A stretch of DNA of 64,000 nt from Chitinophaga agrisoli (GCF_008386695.1 NZ_VUOC01000004.1:444168-508167); one strand, 5' to 3'; numbered from the stretch's first letter, positions 29,027 through 38,340 are shown. Numbers and translations: made by a program. The notes: generated by a model from the sequence alone, not told the origin.

Positions 29027-29097
29027 TGTGCGGATGTGCGGATGTGCTGATGGATTGAAGCGGATAAGATGATTGCATGATGATTTAATGTGCAACT

Positions 29098-29859
29098 ATG
29101 AACAACAGTAATAACAACAATAAGATACTGGAGATAAAAGAGCTCAAACGGGAGTTCCGGATGGGCACGGAGATCGTCCGGGCGTTGAAGGGCGTAAGCT
29201 TTGATGTATCCCCGGGGGAGTTTGTGACCATCATGGGTAGTAGCGGCAGCGGTAAAACCACGCTGCTGAATGTGCTGGGTTGCCTGGATAAACCGTCTGA
29301 CGGCACTTACCTGCTGGATGGCGTAAATATAGGCCAGCTATCGCGGGATGAACTGGCCCGCCTGCGCAACCGGAAGATAGGTTTTGTTTTCCAGGCATAT
29401 AACCTGCTGGCCCGTACCAGCGCCCTGGAGAATGTGGAACTGCCGCTTTTCTATAACTCCGCACTCACTGCCAGCGATAGAAGGGAACGCGCCATTAAGG
29501 CCCTGGAAGCCGTGAAACTGGCAGAGCGCCTGGATCACATGCCTAACCAGCTTTCCGGCGGACAACAACAGCGTGTGGCCATTGCCCGCGCCCTGGTGAA
29601 CGAGCCGGTGATGATATTGGCGGATGAGGCTACCGGTAACCTGGATACCCGTACTTCTTACGAGATCATGGCGCTGTTGCAGGAGCTGAACCAGAACGGC
29701 AAAACGATCGTGTTTGTAACGCACGAGCCAGATATTGCCGCTTTTAGCAGCCGAACGGTTATGCTGCGCGATGGCCGGGTGATCAAGGATAGTAAGAACG
29801 AAAATATTAAGTCGGCGCGGCAGGCGCTGGCAGATTTGCCGGTAACGGATGATTATTGA
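29098..29859 (+). CDS. MacB-type ABC transporter ATP-binding protein
   Basis: This is a 253-residue cytoplasmic ATPase. It has Walker A GSSGSGKT at residues 47-54, a Q-loop segment [13 protein letters not shown], signature [15 protein letters not shown], Walker [14 protein letters not shown] and a switch His in VFVTHEPD. The FVFQ-x-(Y/F)-NL and N-L-D-T features are those of the MacB/LolD/FtsE group. MacB proteins usually carry ATPase and permease on one chain. Here they are separate genes, with the permease 152 bp downstream across a long inverted repeat. It powers the tripartite pump together with the MacA-like and TolC-like products. Confidence 0.93.
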   Translation: MNNSNNNNKILEIKELKREFRMGTEIVRALKGVSFDVSPGEFVTIMGSSGSGKTTLLNVLGCLDKPSDGTYLLDGVNIGQLSRDELARLRNRKIGFVFQAYNLLARTSALENVELPLFYNSALTASDRRERAIKALEAVKLAERLDHMPNQLSGGQQQRVAIARALVNEPVMILADEATGNLDTRTSYEIMALLQELNQNGKTIVFVTHEPDIAAFSSRTVMLRDGRVIKDSKNENIKSARQALADLPVTDDY

Positions 29860-29861
29860 TG

Positions 29862-30008
29862 TGCTGATATGCTAATGTGCTGATGTGCTAATGAATCGAA
29901 GCGAATGTTGATGATTGAATGAAAATTAGCTTCCAATACGCAACCAGCATATTAACATACAGGATATTAACATTAGCACATTAGCATATCAGCAAATTAG
30001 CACATTAG
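29862..30008 (+). repeat. long imperfect inverted repeat between the MacB ATPase and permease genes
   Basis: The left block (29862-29893) is a tandem of gtgctgatatgctaat-type units. The right block (29970-30008) is a near reverse complement built of attagcacattag units. Together they can fold into a stem of about 30 bp with mismatches and a loop of about 80 bases. It falls within an operon, so it could alter mRNA stability or relative expression. It belongs to the same degenerate repeat family as the spacers at 27665 and 29027. Confidence 0.6.
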
Positions 30009-30011
30009 ACC

Positions 30012-31238
30012 ATGAACTTCTTTAATCTTATACGTATTGCGTTAAGGGCCTTGCAGCGGAATAAGCTGCGGGCATTCCTGACAATGCTGGGCATTATCAT
30101 AGGCGTGGGCGCTGTGATAGCCATGGTGGCCATTGGGCAGGGCTCCAAACAAAGCATACAGGACCAGCTGTCCAGTATGGGCTCTAATATGATCACCATA
30201 CGGCCTAACAGTAATAGCACGGTAGGCGGCGGCGCGCGGCTGGATGCCACCAACCTGCAAACGCTGAAGCTGGAGGATGTACAGGCCATAGAACGGCAGG
30301 CTAAATTTATAACGGCGGTCTCACCGCAGGTATCCGGCCGGGGGCAGGCCATCAGCGGCGCTTTAAACTGGCCTACCTCTATCCAGGGCGTAGCGCCCAA
30401 TTACCTGGATATACGCGATTGGGAACTGAAAGACGGCGTGCCCTTCTCTGATAACGATGTAAAAGCGGCCAGCAAGGTTTGCCTGATCGGCCAAACGGTG
30501 GTAGAGAACCTGTTTAGCGCCGGCGAAAGTCCCGTGGGCAAAACCATCCGCTTTAACAAGATCCCTTTTAAAGTGATAGGCGTATTGAGCGAGAAAGGCG
30601 AAAACGCTTTTGGACAGGACCAGGACGATATCATACTGGCCCCCTATTCCACCGTACAGAAACGTATCCTCGCCATCCCTTATATACAGAATATTTATGC
30701 GGCGGCATTGGATGAGAACAGCTCTGCACAAGCTACCGCAGAGGTATCGGAGATATTACGCACCGCACATAAGCTAAAGGCGACCGATGATGACGATTTT
30801 ACCGTTCGTACACAGGCGGAGCTGATCAATACCTTTAGCTCTACCAGCCAGCTGCTGACAGTGCTGCTGGCGGCCATTGCGGGCATTTCACTGGTGGTGG
30901 GCGGTATTGGCATCATGAACATCATGTATGTATCTGTAACAGAGCGTACCAAGGAGATAGGTTTACGAATGTCCATTGGCGCCAGGGGGATCGATATCCT
31001 GTTACAGTTCCTGATAGAGGCGATACTCATCAGCATCACCGGCGGTATCATCGGTATTATACTGGGTATTACGGCATCAAGGCTGATCACCGTGTTCCTC
31101 TCCTGGCCTACGCTGGTATCAGAGAGCTCTATTGTGTTGTCATTCCTCGTGTGTACGGTAACGGGGGTGTTCTTTGGATACTATCCGGCGGTAAAGGCGT
31201 CACGGCTGGATCCGATAGAGGCGCTGCGGTACGAGTGA
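30012..31238 (+). CDS. MacB-type ABC transporter permease
   Basis: This 408-residue protein has an N-terminal transmembrane helix (AFLTMLGIIIGVGAVIAMVAIG), a large periplasmic MacB_PCD domain (about residues 45-270), and three C-terminal helices of an FtsX domain (for example LLAAIAGISLVVGGIGIMNIMYVSVTERTKEIGLRMSIGA). The signature ERTKEIGLR-x-SIGA and the ending KASRLDPIEALRYE are hallmarks of the family. It completes a TolC-MacA-MacB-like exporter (macrolide, peptide, lipid or siderophore substrates are known in the family), with the ATPase encoded separately. The gene ends at a strong bidirectional terminator. Confidence 0.93.
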   Translation: MNFFNLIRIALRALQRNKLRAFLTMLGIIIGVGAVIAMVAIGQGSKQSIQDQLSSMGSNMITIRPNSNSTVGGGARLDATNLQTLKLEDVQAIERQAKFITAVSPQVSGRGQAISGALNWPTSIQGVAPNYLDIRDWELKDGVPFSDNDVKAASKVCLIGQTVVENLFSAGESPVGKTIRFNKIPFKVIGVLSEKGENAFGQDQDDIILAPYSTVQKRILAIPYIQNIYAAALDENSSAQATAEVSEILRTAHKLKATDDDDFTVRTQAELINTFSSTSQLLTVLLAAIAGISLVVGGIGIMNIMYVSVTERTKEIGLRMSIGARGIDILLQFLIEAILISITGGIIGIILGITASRLITVFLSWPTLVSESSIVLSFLVCTVTGVFFGYYPAVKASRLDPIEALRYE

Positions 31239-31252
31239 TCATTTACAATCAT

Positions 31253-31300
31253 AAAAGGAGCGGGCGTTGAACCTTATGGTTGAACGCCCGCTCCTTTTTT
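31253..31300. terminator. strong bidirectional terminator between convergent genes
   Basis: A 16-bp stem (31253-31268 with mates to 31300) plus an inner AACC/GGTT pairing and a TTAT loop, with T-runs on both strands (cttttttg on plus, TTTTATG on minus). It terminates both the efflux operon and the M28 peptidase gene. Confidence 0.9.
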
Positions 31301-31313
31301 GTTAGTATGCATA

Positions 31314-33524
31314 TCATTTCGCCATTGCGGTGATCTCGTCCAGCTTTGCACTAAACTTATTCATCGCTCCCGCTACTACCTGGATCTGTTCCTGTGCTTC
31401 TTTCCAGTTACGTTGTTCGATCGCCTCGCGGATGCCGGGGAGCGTTTTCACCCCATAACCCGTATAAAAACCCGGGGCATAAATGGTGTGTTTGAACCAG
31501 GGCCTTTTAGGCAGGCCTTGCGCTACCAACAGGCTTTGCTCCGCCTGGAACAACGCTTCGTTTACACGCTGCCGTGTACCTGCCGGCACCGTAGTATGCG
31601 ATAAGGTATCGCTTAAGGCGCTGCTGGCCCTATCCAGCGTTACCAGGGCGTTCTGCAGGGCGGAGAAATCCAGGAACGGCACTTCCGCTTTGGCTACCGG
31701 CGCGGTAAAAGGTTTGGTAGGATCAGCCGCCAGCTGGTAAGTGCGGTCTTTGATCATTTTATTCTCTATCAGGGTGCTTTCCCGCAGCTGGTCTGCCTGG
31801 TCTGTGAGCTCTTTTACATAGCCGCTGATGGTTTTGTACAGGTCTGTGAAATCAAAAGGCAACACTTCCGCATCTGCCAGGCGCAGCACCGCATGACCGG
31901 CCACCTGGGCCAGGGCAACGCCATAGCTGAAGTCCGGGTCTTTAAACCGGGTATAATCATCATAAGAATCGTAGATAGAATGATACTCGCCGCCATCATC
32001 CTCCCCGCCAAAACCCAGGTTAAGGGAAGGGATGCCCAGGTGCTGGAAGAACGGGGAATAGTCAGAGCCGGAGCCCAATGCGCCCAGGCTCAGGGTTTTC
32101 TTCTCCATCACGTTCTTGCGGGCCGCAGGCGCAGCCATGACGATATTGGCCGCCCGTCTCCGTTCATATACGCTTACTTTGGTCTGCGGGTCTGTTACGT
32201 CTCTGGCAACACCGTCCATCAGCTTTGTGAGCGCATGCGAGCCGCCCGCGCCCAGGAAACCGCGGCCGTTACCGTCTGTATTAATATAGGCCACTGCTTT
32301 CTTTTGCAGCTCTGCCGCATGGTCTTCCACCCATTCTGTGGAGCCGATAAGGCCCGGTTCTTCTCCATCCCAGGCGCAGTATACCAGCGTGCGTTTGGGT
32401 TTATAACCTGCTTTTACCAGCCCGCCAATGGATTTGGCTTCTTCCAGTAAGGAGGCCAGGCCGCTGATGGGATCTCCAGCCCCGTTTACCCACGCATCGT
32501 GGTGGTTGCCACGTACGATCCACTCATCCGGGTATTCCGCGCCTTTCATGGTAGCCACTACATCATACGCGGGCACCATGTTCCAGTTGGACTCTACCTG
32601 CAGGTGCACCGTAGCTTTGCCCGGACCGGTGTGGTAGGTAATGGGCAGCGCGCCACGCCAGTCTTCCGGCGCTACCGGGCCTTCGAGCGCTGCCAGTAAA
32701 GGTTGCGCGTCATGATAGCTGATGGGCAGCACAGGTATCTTCAGGATAGTGGCCGCTAGTGAGCGCTCCAGGCGTTTAGCACTGGCCGTAGCGCCTTCGC
32801 CGGGCGTTAAGGGATCACCGGGATAAATGACCATATCCATCACGGAGCCGCGTTGTACGCCATATTCGCTTTTGAAGGCGCCTTTGGGGTATACTTCCCC
32901 TTCGTAATAACCGTCTTCTTTAGGATCAGAATAGATGATACAGCCAATAGCGCCATGTTCCGCCGCTACTTTTGGTTTGATCCCCCTCCAGGAACGGCCG
33001 TAGCGTGCAATGGCGATCTTGCCTTTAACACTTACGCCCAAACGCTCCAGGCGCTCGTAATCTTCCGGAAGGCCATAGTTCACGTATACCAGCTCCGCGG
33101 TCACGTTACCATCGCCGCCCCAGGCGTTATAGGTAGGCAGCTGGCCCTCCTGGCCGGAGGTAGCATCTTCCGGCAGGGCGGGCTCCTTTAGCAGGGCCTT
33201 GTATTTGGTAGGCGCTGTGAGCTCCAGTACCCTTGTTTTAGGTGTGGGGAACAATACCTGGTAAGTTTCTATGCGGGCATCCCAGCCGTAGCTTTTAAAC
33301 TTTTCGAGGATGGTATTGGCCACTACTTTTCCTTCCGCAGAGCCCAGGTGATGCGGTTTGGCGGATAATGTCTTAATAGTAGCGCCTACATTGGCGCTGC
33401 TAAGCTGTTGGTCGAACCGGGTTTCCAACTGTGCGGTGGCTGTTTTCTGCTGAGCGGCTGCGGGATACAGGTATCCGAGCGCTACAACTGCCATGGCAAG
33501 CGTAATAGGTTTGTGCATCGTCAT
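31314..33524 (-). CDS. M28-family zinc metallopeptidase, glutamate carboxypeptidase II-like
   Basis: This protein is 736 residues long with a signal peptide (LAMAVVALGYLYPAAAQ), so it is exported. The layout is that of the M28B/GCPII group: a PA-type insert (residues about 120-290, with GKIAIARYG), the peptidase core with GNHHDAWVNGAGDP near residue 340, the general base pair in GEEPGLIGSTEW near 388, LGSGSDYSPFF and GIPSLNLGF near 490-505, and the metal ligand in EYHSIYDSYD near 520. A helical dimerisation domain similar to the transferrin-receptor family follows. Family members remove C-terminal acidic residues or act as aminopeptidases; the substrate is not evident here. The gene is monocistronic, convergent with the efflux operon. 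Confidence 0.9.
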   Translation of the reverse strand: MTMHKPITLAMAVVALGYLYPAAAQQKTATAQLETRFDQQLSSANVGATIKTLSAKPHHLGSAEGKVVANTILEKFKSYGWDARIETYQVLFPTPKTRVLELTAPTKYKALLKEPALPEDATSGQEGQLPTYNAWGGDGNVTAELVYVNYGLPEDYERLERLGVSVKGKIAIARYGRSWRGIKPKVAAEHGAIGCIIYSDPKEDGYYEGEVYPKGAFKSEYGVQRGSVMDMVIYPGDPLTPGEGATASAKRLERSLAATILKIPVLPISYHDAQPLLAALEGPVAPEDWRGALPITYHTGPGKATVHLQVESNWNMVPAYDVVATMKGAEYPDEWIVRGNHHDAWVNGAGDPISGLASLLEEAKSIGGLVKAGYKPKRTLVYCAWDGEEPGLIGSTEWVEDHAAELQKKAVAYINTDGNGRGFLGAGGSHALTKLMDGVARDVTDPQTKVSVYERRRAANIVMAAPAARKNVMEKKTLSLGALGSGSDYSPFFQHLGIPSLNLGFGGEDDGGEYHSIYDSYDDYTRFKDPDFSYGVALAQVAGHAVLRLADAEVLPFDFTDLYKTISGYVKELTDQADQLRESTLIENKMIKDRTYQLAADPTKPFTAPVAKAEVPFLDFSALQNALVTLDRASSALSDTLSHTTVPAGTRQRVNEALFQAEQSLLVAQGLPKRPWFKHTIYAPGFYTGYGVKTLPGIREAIEQRNWKEAQEQIQVVAGAMNKFSAKLDEITAMAK

Positions 33525-33688
33525 TAATTTGTTTCGCAGATGGTAAGAGATCGTTTAGATTTTGGTTGGCACGGGTTATCGTGTCCGTAGCATGTTAATA
33601 ATACGCCGAATTAGGAGATTATGCAAATTAAATGGGATGGGTGATGGATGGCCAGGGTTGGCGTAAGCAGGGTTTAGCGCACAGGCTT

Positions 33689-34102
33689 TTATTGCGGTAC
33701 CCGGCCGGTGCTATCTGGCTGCGGCGTGTGTACGCTATCCGGTAATGCGGGCGCGGCGGTGCTGTCTGTTACGGCAGTCCGGCGGGTGGTATCCGGTTTA
33801 ATGCCATAGAGGATGCTATCGGCCTTGGCAGGAGAGATCTTTTCTGTAGGCGCATCCCGAGGCCCCTGGCTGGGGAGGACGCCCATCTTCTGCATATCCT
33901 GCCGTTCCTTTTTGCTGAACAGCTGCTGGGGATGTTTTTCCCGCCGCAGGCCTTCATCAAAACGGGATTCCGCGCCAATGGCGGGCGCCTGGTATATATG
34001 TTCCTTCTTCTGGAAAACGCTCCTGGAAAAAATGCCCCTGGAACAACTATACAGCAGAACGGCAAAAGACAGGATGGTTACTACACGCAGTGAAGAACGC
34101 AT
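33689..34102 (-). CDS. small Pro/Ser/Thr-rich lipoprotein of unknown function
   Basis: I set the start at 34102 because that ATG begins a lipoprotein signal (MRSSLRVVTILSFAVLLYSCS); the longer frame to 34222 crosses a repetitive spacer. The lipidated Cys is at about residue 20. The 138-residue product has a charged middle (FSKKERQDMQKMGVLP) and a low-complexity tail rich in Pro, Asp, Ser and Thr. No domain is recognised. It lies downstream of the exported beta-propeller-like gene at 34222 and may be cotranscribed with it, although a hairpin-forming repeat sits between them. Confidence 0.6.
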   Translation of the reverse strand: MRSSLRVVTILSFAVLLYSCSRGIFSRSVFQKKEHIYQAPAIGAESRFDEGLRREKHPQQLFSKKERQDMQKMGVLPSQGPRDAPTEKISPAKADSILYGIKPDTTRRTAVTDSTAAPALPDSVHTPQPDSTGRVPQ

Positions 34103-34165
34103 ATGGCCTGTGTTTAATACGATTGGATATAATAATGACTCTTGGGTGTTAACGCGGGATTGGAA

Positions 34166-34220
34166 GGGTTTATTGTGCGGATGGGTGGATGGGCGGATGG
34201 GCACATCCACCCATCTGCAC
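34166..34220. repeat. GGATGGGTGGATGGGC-type repeat hairpin
   Basis: The spacer between two minus-strand genes holds tandem ggatggg units, followed by a reverse complement (gggtggatg near 34180 with catccaccc near 34206). It resembles the GATGTGC repeats in the efflux operon. It may act as a weak terminator or processing site. Confidence 0.5.
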
Positions 34221-34221
34221 A

Positions 34222-35151
34222 TTATAACACGATGGCTTCCAGTATATTATCGTTTGTTAAGGTGTAGAAGGTGGTTTTCTTTTTGCCATCTTTCGTGGAG
34301 TACAGCTTATTCCGGTTAGAGAAGTAATAGGTGAGTTTTGAATACCCAAACCATAGAAAGTCCATTTGCGGCACATTCTCCAGGAGCTTGCGCCGTTTTC
34401 CGCCCTGCAGGTCATAGGCGAACATGCTGCCGTTGCTGTTTTGTTTCTCGGATTTGTAGTATATCAAGTATTGATCATTCTGGCCCCAGCCGGCAGTATT
34501 AAGCCTATCCGCATTCACGAACCATTCCCTTTTACCGGCGCTGGCAACATCAAGGGTCCTGGCCGTTTCAGATTTAAGGTCATACACTTTCAGGTACTCC
34601 GTTTGCTGCGTTCCCTTATTAAAATTTTTGGTATCAATAAAGCTTAAGCGCTGGCCATTACGGGAAACCGTGAGATTAGTGATAGTAGTGCCTGGTGACA
34701 AGTAAATATCCTTACGGTCACCGGTGGTCAGGTTGATACGGACCAGCTTTACGCCGGGAGCATGCCTGCCGTTCAGGTCTGCATTCGCGTTCGTAGGGTT
34801 ATAAGCCACATACGCATAATTGCCCCTTACTGCCAGTTCCAGCACGAAGGATAATTTTGATGCGATCAGTTTACTGGAGCCATTGGCGGAGTTTAGTTTG
34901 TAGAGATTCTCTCCATTTGTCCAGTAGATGATATTGCCGGCGCCTACGCCCCAATAGGTCATAAAGTCGATATTGGCGTTCTTTAAGACGGTATAATCGC
35001 AATGTAATTTTTTAGCGGTGCGTTTGTCGTGGTCTATTTGCACGAAATCTACGCCATTTTTGCCACTGGCTGAGAATAACCGGAGGAAGATCTGTTGGCT
35101 GTACAGACGGGTGCTGCAGGCTAATAATACTGCCAATAGGTAGTATTTCAT
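34222..35151 (-). CDS. exported beta-propeller-like protein of unknown function
   Basis: The start at 35151 gives a good signal peptide (MKYYLLAVLLACSTRLYSQQ); upstream residues in the frame look non-coding. The 309-residue product consists of short repeated strands of the type found in WD40/TolB-like propellers: NIIYWTNGENLYKLNSANG, NYAYVAYNP, LVRINLTTGDRKDIYLSPG, LTVSRNGQRLSFID and QYLIYYKSEKQNSNGSMFAYDLQGGKRRKL. No catalytic residues or sorting domain are seen. Propellers of this kind usually bind ligands or partner proteins in the periplasm. A small lipoprotein gene follows. Confidence 0.6.
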   Translation of the reverse strand: MKYYLLAVLLACSTRLYSQQIFLRLFSASGKNGVDFVQIDHDKRTAKKLHCDYTVLKNANIDFMTYWGVGAGNIIYWTNGENLYKLNSANGSSKLIASKLSFVLELAVRGNYAYVAYNPTNANADLNGRHAPGVKLVRINLTTGDRKDIYLSPGTTITNLTVSRNGQRLSFIDTKNFNKGTQQTEYLKVYDLKSETARTLDVASAGKREWFVNADRLNTAGWGQNDQYLIYYKSEKQNSNGSMFAYDLQGGKRRKLLENVPQMDFLWFGYSKLTYYFSNRNKLYSTKDGKKKTTFYTLTNDNILEAIVL

Positions 35152-35244
35152 AGGACTAATGGGATGAGTTAGTATTAATATCTGGTGGGCGAAGGTACGA
35201 AAATATGGGGCTTTGTGATAGCTTATCATGAAATAATATAAAAA

Positions 35245-35270
35245 AGAGCCCTGGATAACTCCATGGCTCT
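35245..35270 (-). terminator. hairpin terminator after the small membrane-protein gene
   Basis: Arms agagcc (35245-35250) and ggctct (35265-35270) plus partial inner pairing; on the minus strand the stem is followed by TTTTTTATATT. It lies downstream of the minus-strand gene at 35352. Confidence 0.6.
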
Positions 35271-35351
35271 CATTATTTCAAGTAGATTTAAGCGTTCTAT
35301 CATAGACTTTTGCATGATATCCTGTTAGTGGGATAAAAGCAATATGACAAC

Positions 35352-35672
35352 TTAACGGTGTGGTATAGACACTACACAATATATGCCTAGCAGCACATTT
35401 GCTAATACAGCACAGGCAACTATTTTGTTAAAGGCCTTAGCATTTAAACTGCTACAATCGCCCGTGGCATGCCGGTAAAATACAATATAGAACAAAGTAT
35501 ACATTACATTAAGGCACAACAAATAAAGCACCACAAACGGCAGCATAAAAAAGCTCACAGCGGCGCTATTTAAAAACCTCATAAGTACCAGGCAAATCAC
35601 ACCCGTTATAACAGTGTAAATGTTAAAGATCATTCTGTGTGATTCCCACCATTTCCTTATTTCTTTATTCAT
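35352..35672 (-). CDS. small inner-membrane protein of unknown function
   Basis: This 106-residue protein (start taken at the second ATG, 35672; the ATG at 35687 adds five residues) has three hydrophobic helices: IFNIYTVITGVICLVLMRFL, FFMLPFVVLYLLCLNVMYTLFYIVF, and IVACAVLANVLLGIYCVVSI. The N-terminus is charged (NKEIRKWWESHRM). I do not recognise the family. The gene is flanked by hairpins on both sides and is AT-richer than its neighbours, so it seems to be a stand-alone unit. Confidence 0.55.
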   Translation of the reverse strand: MNKEIRKWWESHRMIFNIYTVITGVICLVLMRFLNSAAVSFFMLPFVVLYLLCLNVMYTLFYIVFYRHATGDCSSLNAKAFNKIVACAVLANVLLGIYCVVSIPHR

Positions 35673-35716
35673 GACAGTAATTAACATTAAAATCTTTAGT
35701 ACTCCCGCATAAACAA

Positions 35717-35760
35717 ATTGTGCTATTGAACAGGCAAATATTCCCCTTCAATAGCACAAT
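35717..35760. terminator. 14-bp perfect hairpin after the GH3 gene
   Basis: Arms 35717-35730 and 35747-35760 are perfectly complementary with a 16-base loop. On the minus strand the stem is followed by TTGTTT. It ends the GH3 gene and separates it from the small membrane-protein gene. Confidence 0.7.
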
Positions 35761-35786
35761 CAATTATTTATGTTTAGCAAGATACG

Positions 35787-37943
35787 TCACTTCACCACAA
35801 ATCCCTTCTCCAGCACCATCTCATTCGCATTCTTCCCAACTGCCACGGTATACTGTCCCTTGTACAGCTTCCACTGATGCGTATTCAGATCCCATTTCTG
35901 CAGATCGCTTACCGGTATACTTAACTCCACGGTCTGTTGTCCGCCCTTATTCACGGTCACACGTTTAAAGGCTTTCAGCTCTTTTAAAGGCATCCTGTCT
36001 ACCTGTGGGTAACGGATATACACCTGTACTACTTCATCGCCATCATAGCTGCCGGCGTTTGTTACGTTTACGGATACACGGATGGTATCGCGCAGCTTAT
36101 AATCGGCTTTAGGCGCCTGTGACCAGCCATAGTTAAAGCTAGTATAGCTAAGGCCAAACCCAAACGGATACTGTACCGGGCCGTTATAATAACGGTAGGT
36201 ACGGCCTTTCATGCTATAGTCCTTATAGTCCGGCAGATCGCTGAGGGAGCGGTAGAACGTAACGGGCAGACGGCCAGAGGGCGATACCTTACCAAAGACG
36301 ATATCTGCCAGGGCGCGGCCACCTTGTTCGCCGGGATACCAGGCCAGGATGATAGCGTCTGCATACGGCTCAATGGCAGAGATATCTACGGCGCTGCCGG
36401 CGGTCACTACCGCAATAAGCGGCTTTTTGTGCGCGGCACGCAGCTTTTTCATAAAGGCGATCTGTGAGGCAGGCAGGCTTAGCGTAGCTTTATCGCCACC
36501 GGAAGCGGACAGGAATGCATCTCCCTCCTCGCCTTCCAGCACGGGCGTGAGGCCTATAACGGCAATGGATACATCGCTGTTCTCAGCCGCCCATATACCG
36601 CCAAAATGTACGGTGTCCTTATAATCGCTGCCCATGTCATATTGTACCGCAGTAGCAGGGCCGGCGGCAGCGGCAATACCTTCTGCAAAGGTCACCAGGT
36701 TGCCATTGATGCCATGGTAGTTAGCCACCAGCGCATCCGGGGCGGCAGCATTGGAGCCCAGTACCATGATGGAGCTGTATTTCTCTGGTTGCAGCGGCAG
36801 TACGCCGTTGTTTTTGAGCAGTACCATACCCTGTTCTGCCGCTTTACGGGCCAGGGTAATATGATAATCGTTATGCACGCTGTCTGCGCCATAACGGTTA
36901 TAAGGCGCCAGGCCGTTATCGTCGAACATGCCCAGTTTCATCTGGGTACGCAGGTTTTCTACTAACGCGCTGTCTACATCGGCTTGGGTCAGCATGCCTT
37001 TTGTTACGGCTTCTTTTACATCTTCTTGCAGGATAGTGCCACATTCCATATTTACATGGGCTTTTACAGCGGCAACGGCTGTCTCCAGGCGGGTGGGTAT
37101 GGCTTTGTGACGCGCATAGATATCGTTCAGCGCGCCGCAGTCCGTTACCACCTGGCCATTGAAGTTCCATTCATCGCGCAGGATGGTTTGCAGCAGGGTT
37201 TTACCCGTGCAGCAAGGTTCGCCGTTTACGCGGTTATAGGCGCACATGACAGACGCCACATTAGCGTCTACCAGGTGTTTAAAGGCGTATAAATAAGTTT
37301 CGCGGAGGTCTTTTTCATCTATCAACACGTTAAACGTGTGCCGGTCTGCTTCCGGGCCGCTGTGCACGGCAAAATGTTTGGCGCAGGCGGCTGTTTTTAG
37401 GTGGGCAGGATCGGTACCCTGCAGGCCGGTGATAAAAGAGGTACCGATGGAAGCGGTCAGGAAAGGATCTTCGCCATAGGTTTCCTGTCCCCTGCCCCAG
37501 CGCGGATCGCGGAACAGGTTGATATTGGGCGTCCAGAAATCCAGGCCCATGTACCACAGGCGGCGGTTCATGGCTACGGACAGGTTATACTTCGCGCGAG
37601 CTTCGGTAGAGATGGTATTGGCCACTTCCTGTACCAGCGCCTGGTTAAAAGTAGCAGACATACCAATCGCCTGCGGGTAAATAGTAGCCTCGCCGGCGCG
37701 GGCAATGCCGTGCAGTGCTTCATTCCACCAGTTATAGGTGGGTATCTGCAGCCGGTCGATAGCCGGGTTCTGATAGCCTAATAAAGAGATCTTCTCTTCC
37801 AGGGTAAGCGCTTTCAGGAGGTCCTGGACGCGTGCGTTTACGGGTGCCTGCGCATTCCGGAATAAAGGTTGCTGCTGGGCGGTTACCTGCGTTATGGCCA
37901 CCAGTAATAGCAGTGTTAAAAGTCTGTACGTTCTATTCAACAT
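35787..37943 (-). CDS. GH3-family exo-glycosidase, beta-xylosidase/beta-glucosidase type
   Basis: This protein is 718 residues long with a signal peptide (cleavage near ITQVTAQ, residue 22). The GH3 N-terminal barrel shows NWWNEALHGIAR, ATIYPQAIGMSATFN, FRDPRWGRGQETYGEDP, KHFAVHSGPEADRH and the nucleophile in VVTDCGAL near residue 268. The second GH3 domain has LLKNNGVLPL and WYPGEQGGRALADIVFG, and the C-terminus is a fibronectin-III-like domain (YPFGFGLSYTSFNY onward). The ALHG-x-AR/ATIYPQ signature is typical of the xylosidase-like subgroup. It should trim xylo- or gluco-oligosaccharides in the periplasm or outside. No SusC/D genes are adjacent, so the gene is not part of an obvious polysaccharide utilisation locus. 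Confidence 0.92.
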   Translation of the reverse strand: MLNRTYRLLTLLLLVAITQVTAQQQPLFRNAQAPVNARVQDLLKALTLEEKISLLGYQNPAIDRLQIPTYNWWNEALHGIARAGEATIYPQAIGMSATFNQALVQEVANTISTEARAKYNLSVAMNRRLWYMGLDFWTPNINLFRDPRWGRGQETYGEDPFLTASIGTSFITGLQGTDPAHLKTAACAKHFAVHSGPEADRHTFNVLIDEKDLRETYLYAFKHLVDANVASVMCAYNRVNGEPCCTGKTLLQTILRDEWNFNGQVVTDCGALNDIYARHKAIPTRLETAVAAVKAHVNMECGTILQEDVKEAVTKGMLTQADVDSALVENLRTQMKLGMFDDNGLAPYNRYGADSVHNDYHITLARKAAEQGMVLLKNNGVLPLQPEKYSSIMVLGSNAAAPDALVANYHGINGNLVTFAEGIAAAAGPATAVQYDMGSDYKDTVHFGGIWAAENSDVSIAVIGLTPVLEGEEGDAFLSASGGDKATLSLPASQIAFMKKLRAAHKKPLIAVVTAGSAVDISAIEPYADAIILAWYPGEQGGRALADIVFGKVSPSGRLPVTFYRSLSDLPDYKDYSMKGRTYRYYNGPVQYPFGFGLSYTSFNYGWSQAPKADYKLRDTIRVSVNVTNAGSYDGDEVVQVYIRYPQVDRMPLKELKAFKRVTVNKGGQQTVELSIPVSDLQKWDLNTHQWKLYKGQYTVAVGKNANEMVLEKGFVVK

Positions 37944-38085
37944 GAGAAAAATTTACGAGTTCACTGTAAGCGGGGAACAAAATAGGTAATCGTGGGTAAT
38001 TAAGAAAGGGGAATCTGGCAGGTGGCAATAACAACCGGATAACATTTAGCCATCCGTTTAGCACACTATTTGCAGCTACCCTAAT

Positions 38086-38340
38086 ATGGAAAAGCATATC
38101 ATCACCATCGTACTGAACGATAAGCCGTACCAGCTTTTTATTTCCATTGACCACCAGGAGGAAGAGATCACATACCGTGTAGAACCGGGCGCTGACGAGG
38201 CAGAACTGGAAGAAGTGATCCCTGACAAACTGGAGTTCAAAGTAAATGGGCATATTAAGTTTGACGAACGGCTGAAGACTGTGGAAAGCGAGCAAATAGC
38301 CCGCCTTATCTGGCAGGAAATACTGGACAAACTCAAGTAG
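38086..38340 (+). CDS. small acidic protein, paralogue of the protein at 39420
   Basis: This 84-residue cytoplasmic protein starts with a beta hairpin (HIITIVLNDKPYQLFISID) and ends in a helix (EQIARLIWQEILDKL). It contains IPDKLEFKVNGHIKF. The same scheme (I-x-V-x-I-N-x-x-x-x-x-L, then (L/I)PD-(K/N)-L, then a terminal I-x-x-x-IW-x-x-I helix) occurs in the opposite-strand protein at 39420-39710, so I regard them as paralogues. I do not recognise the family. It is followed 142 bp later by the dehydrogenase gene on the same strand. Confidence 0.65.
   Translation: MEKHIITIVLNDKPYQLFISIDHQEEEITYRVEPGADEAELEEVIPDKLEFKVNGHIKFDERLKTVESEQIARLIWQEILDKLK

Noticed and set aside
27665-30011. CRISPR-like array in efflux operon spacers
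   Set aside because: The GATGTGC units are short, degenerate and irregularly spaced, with no cas genes in the window.
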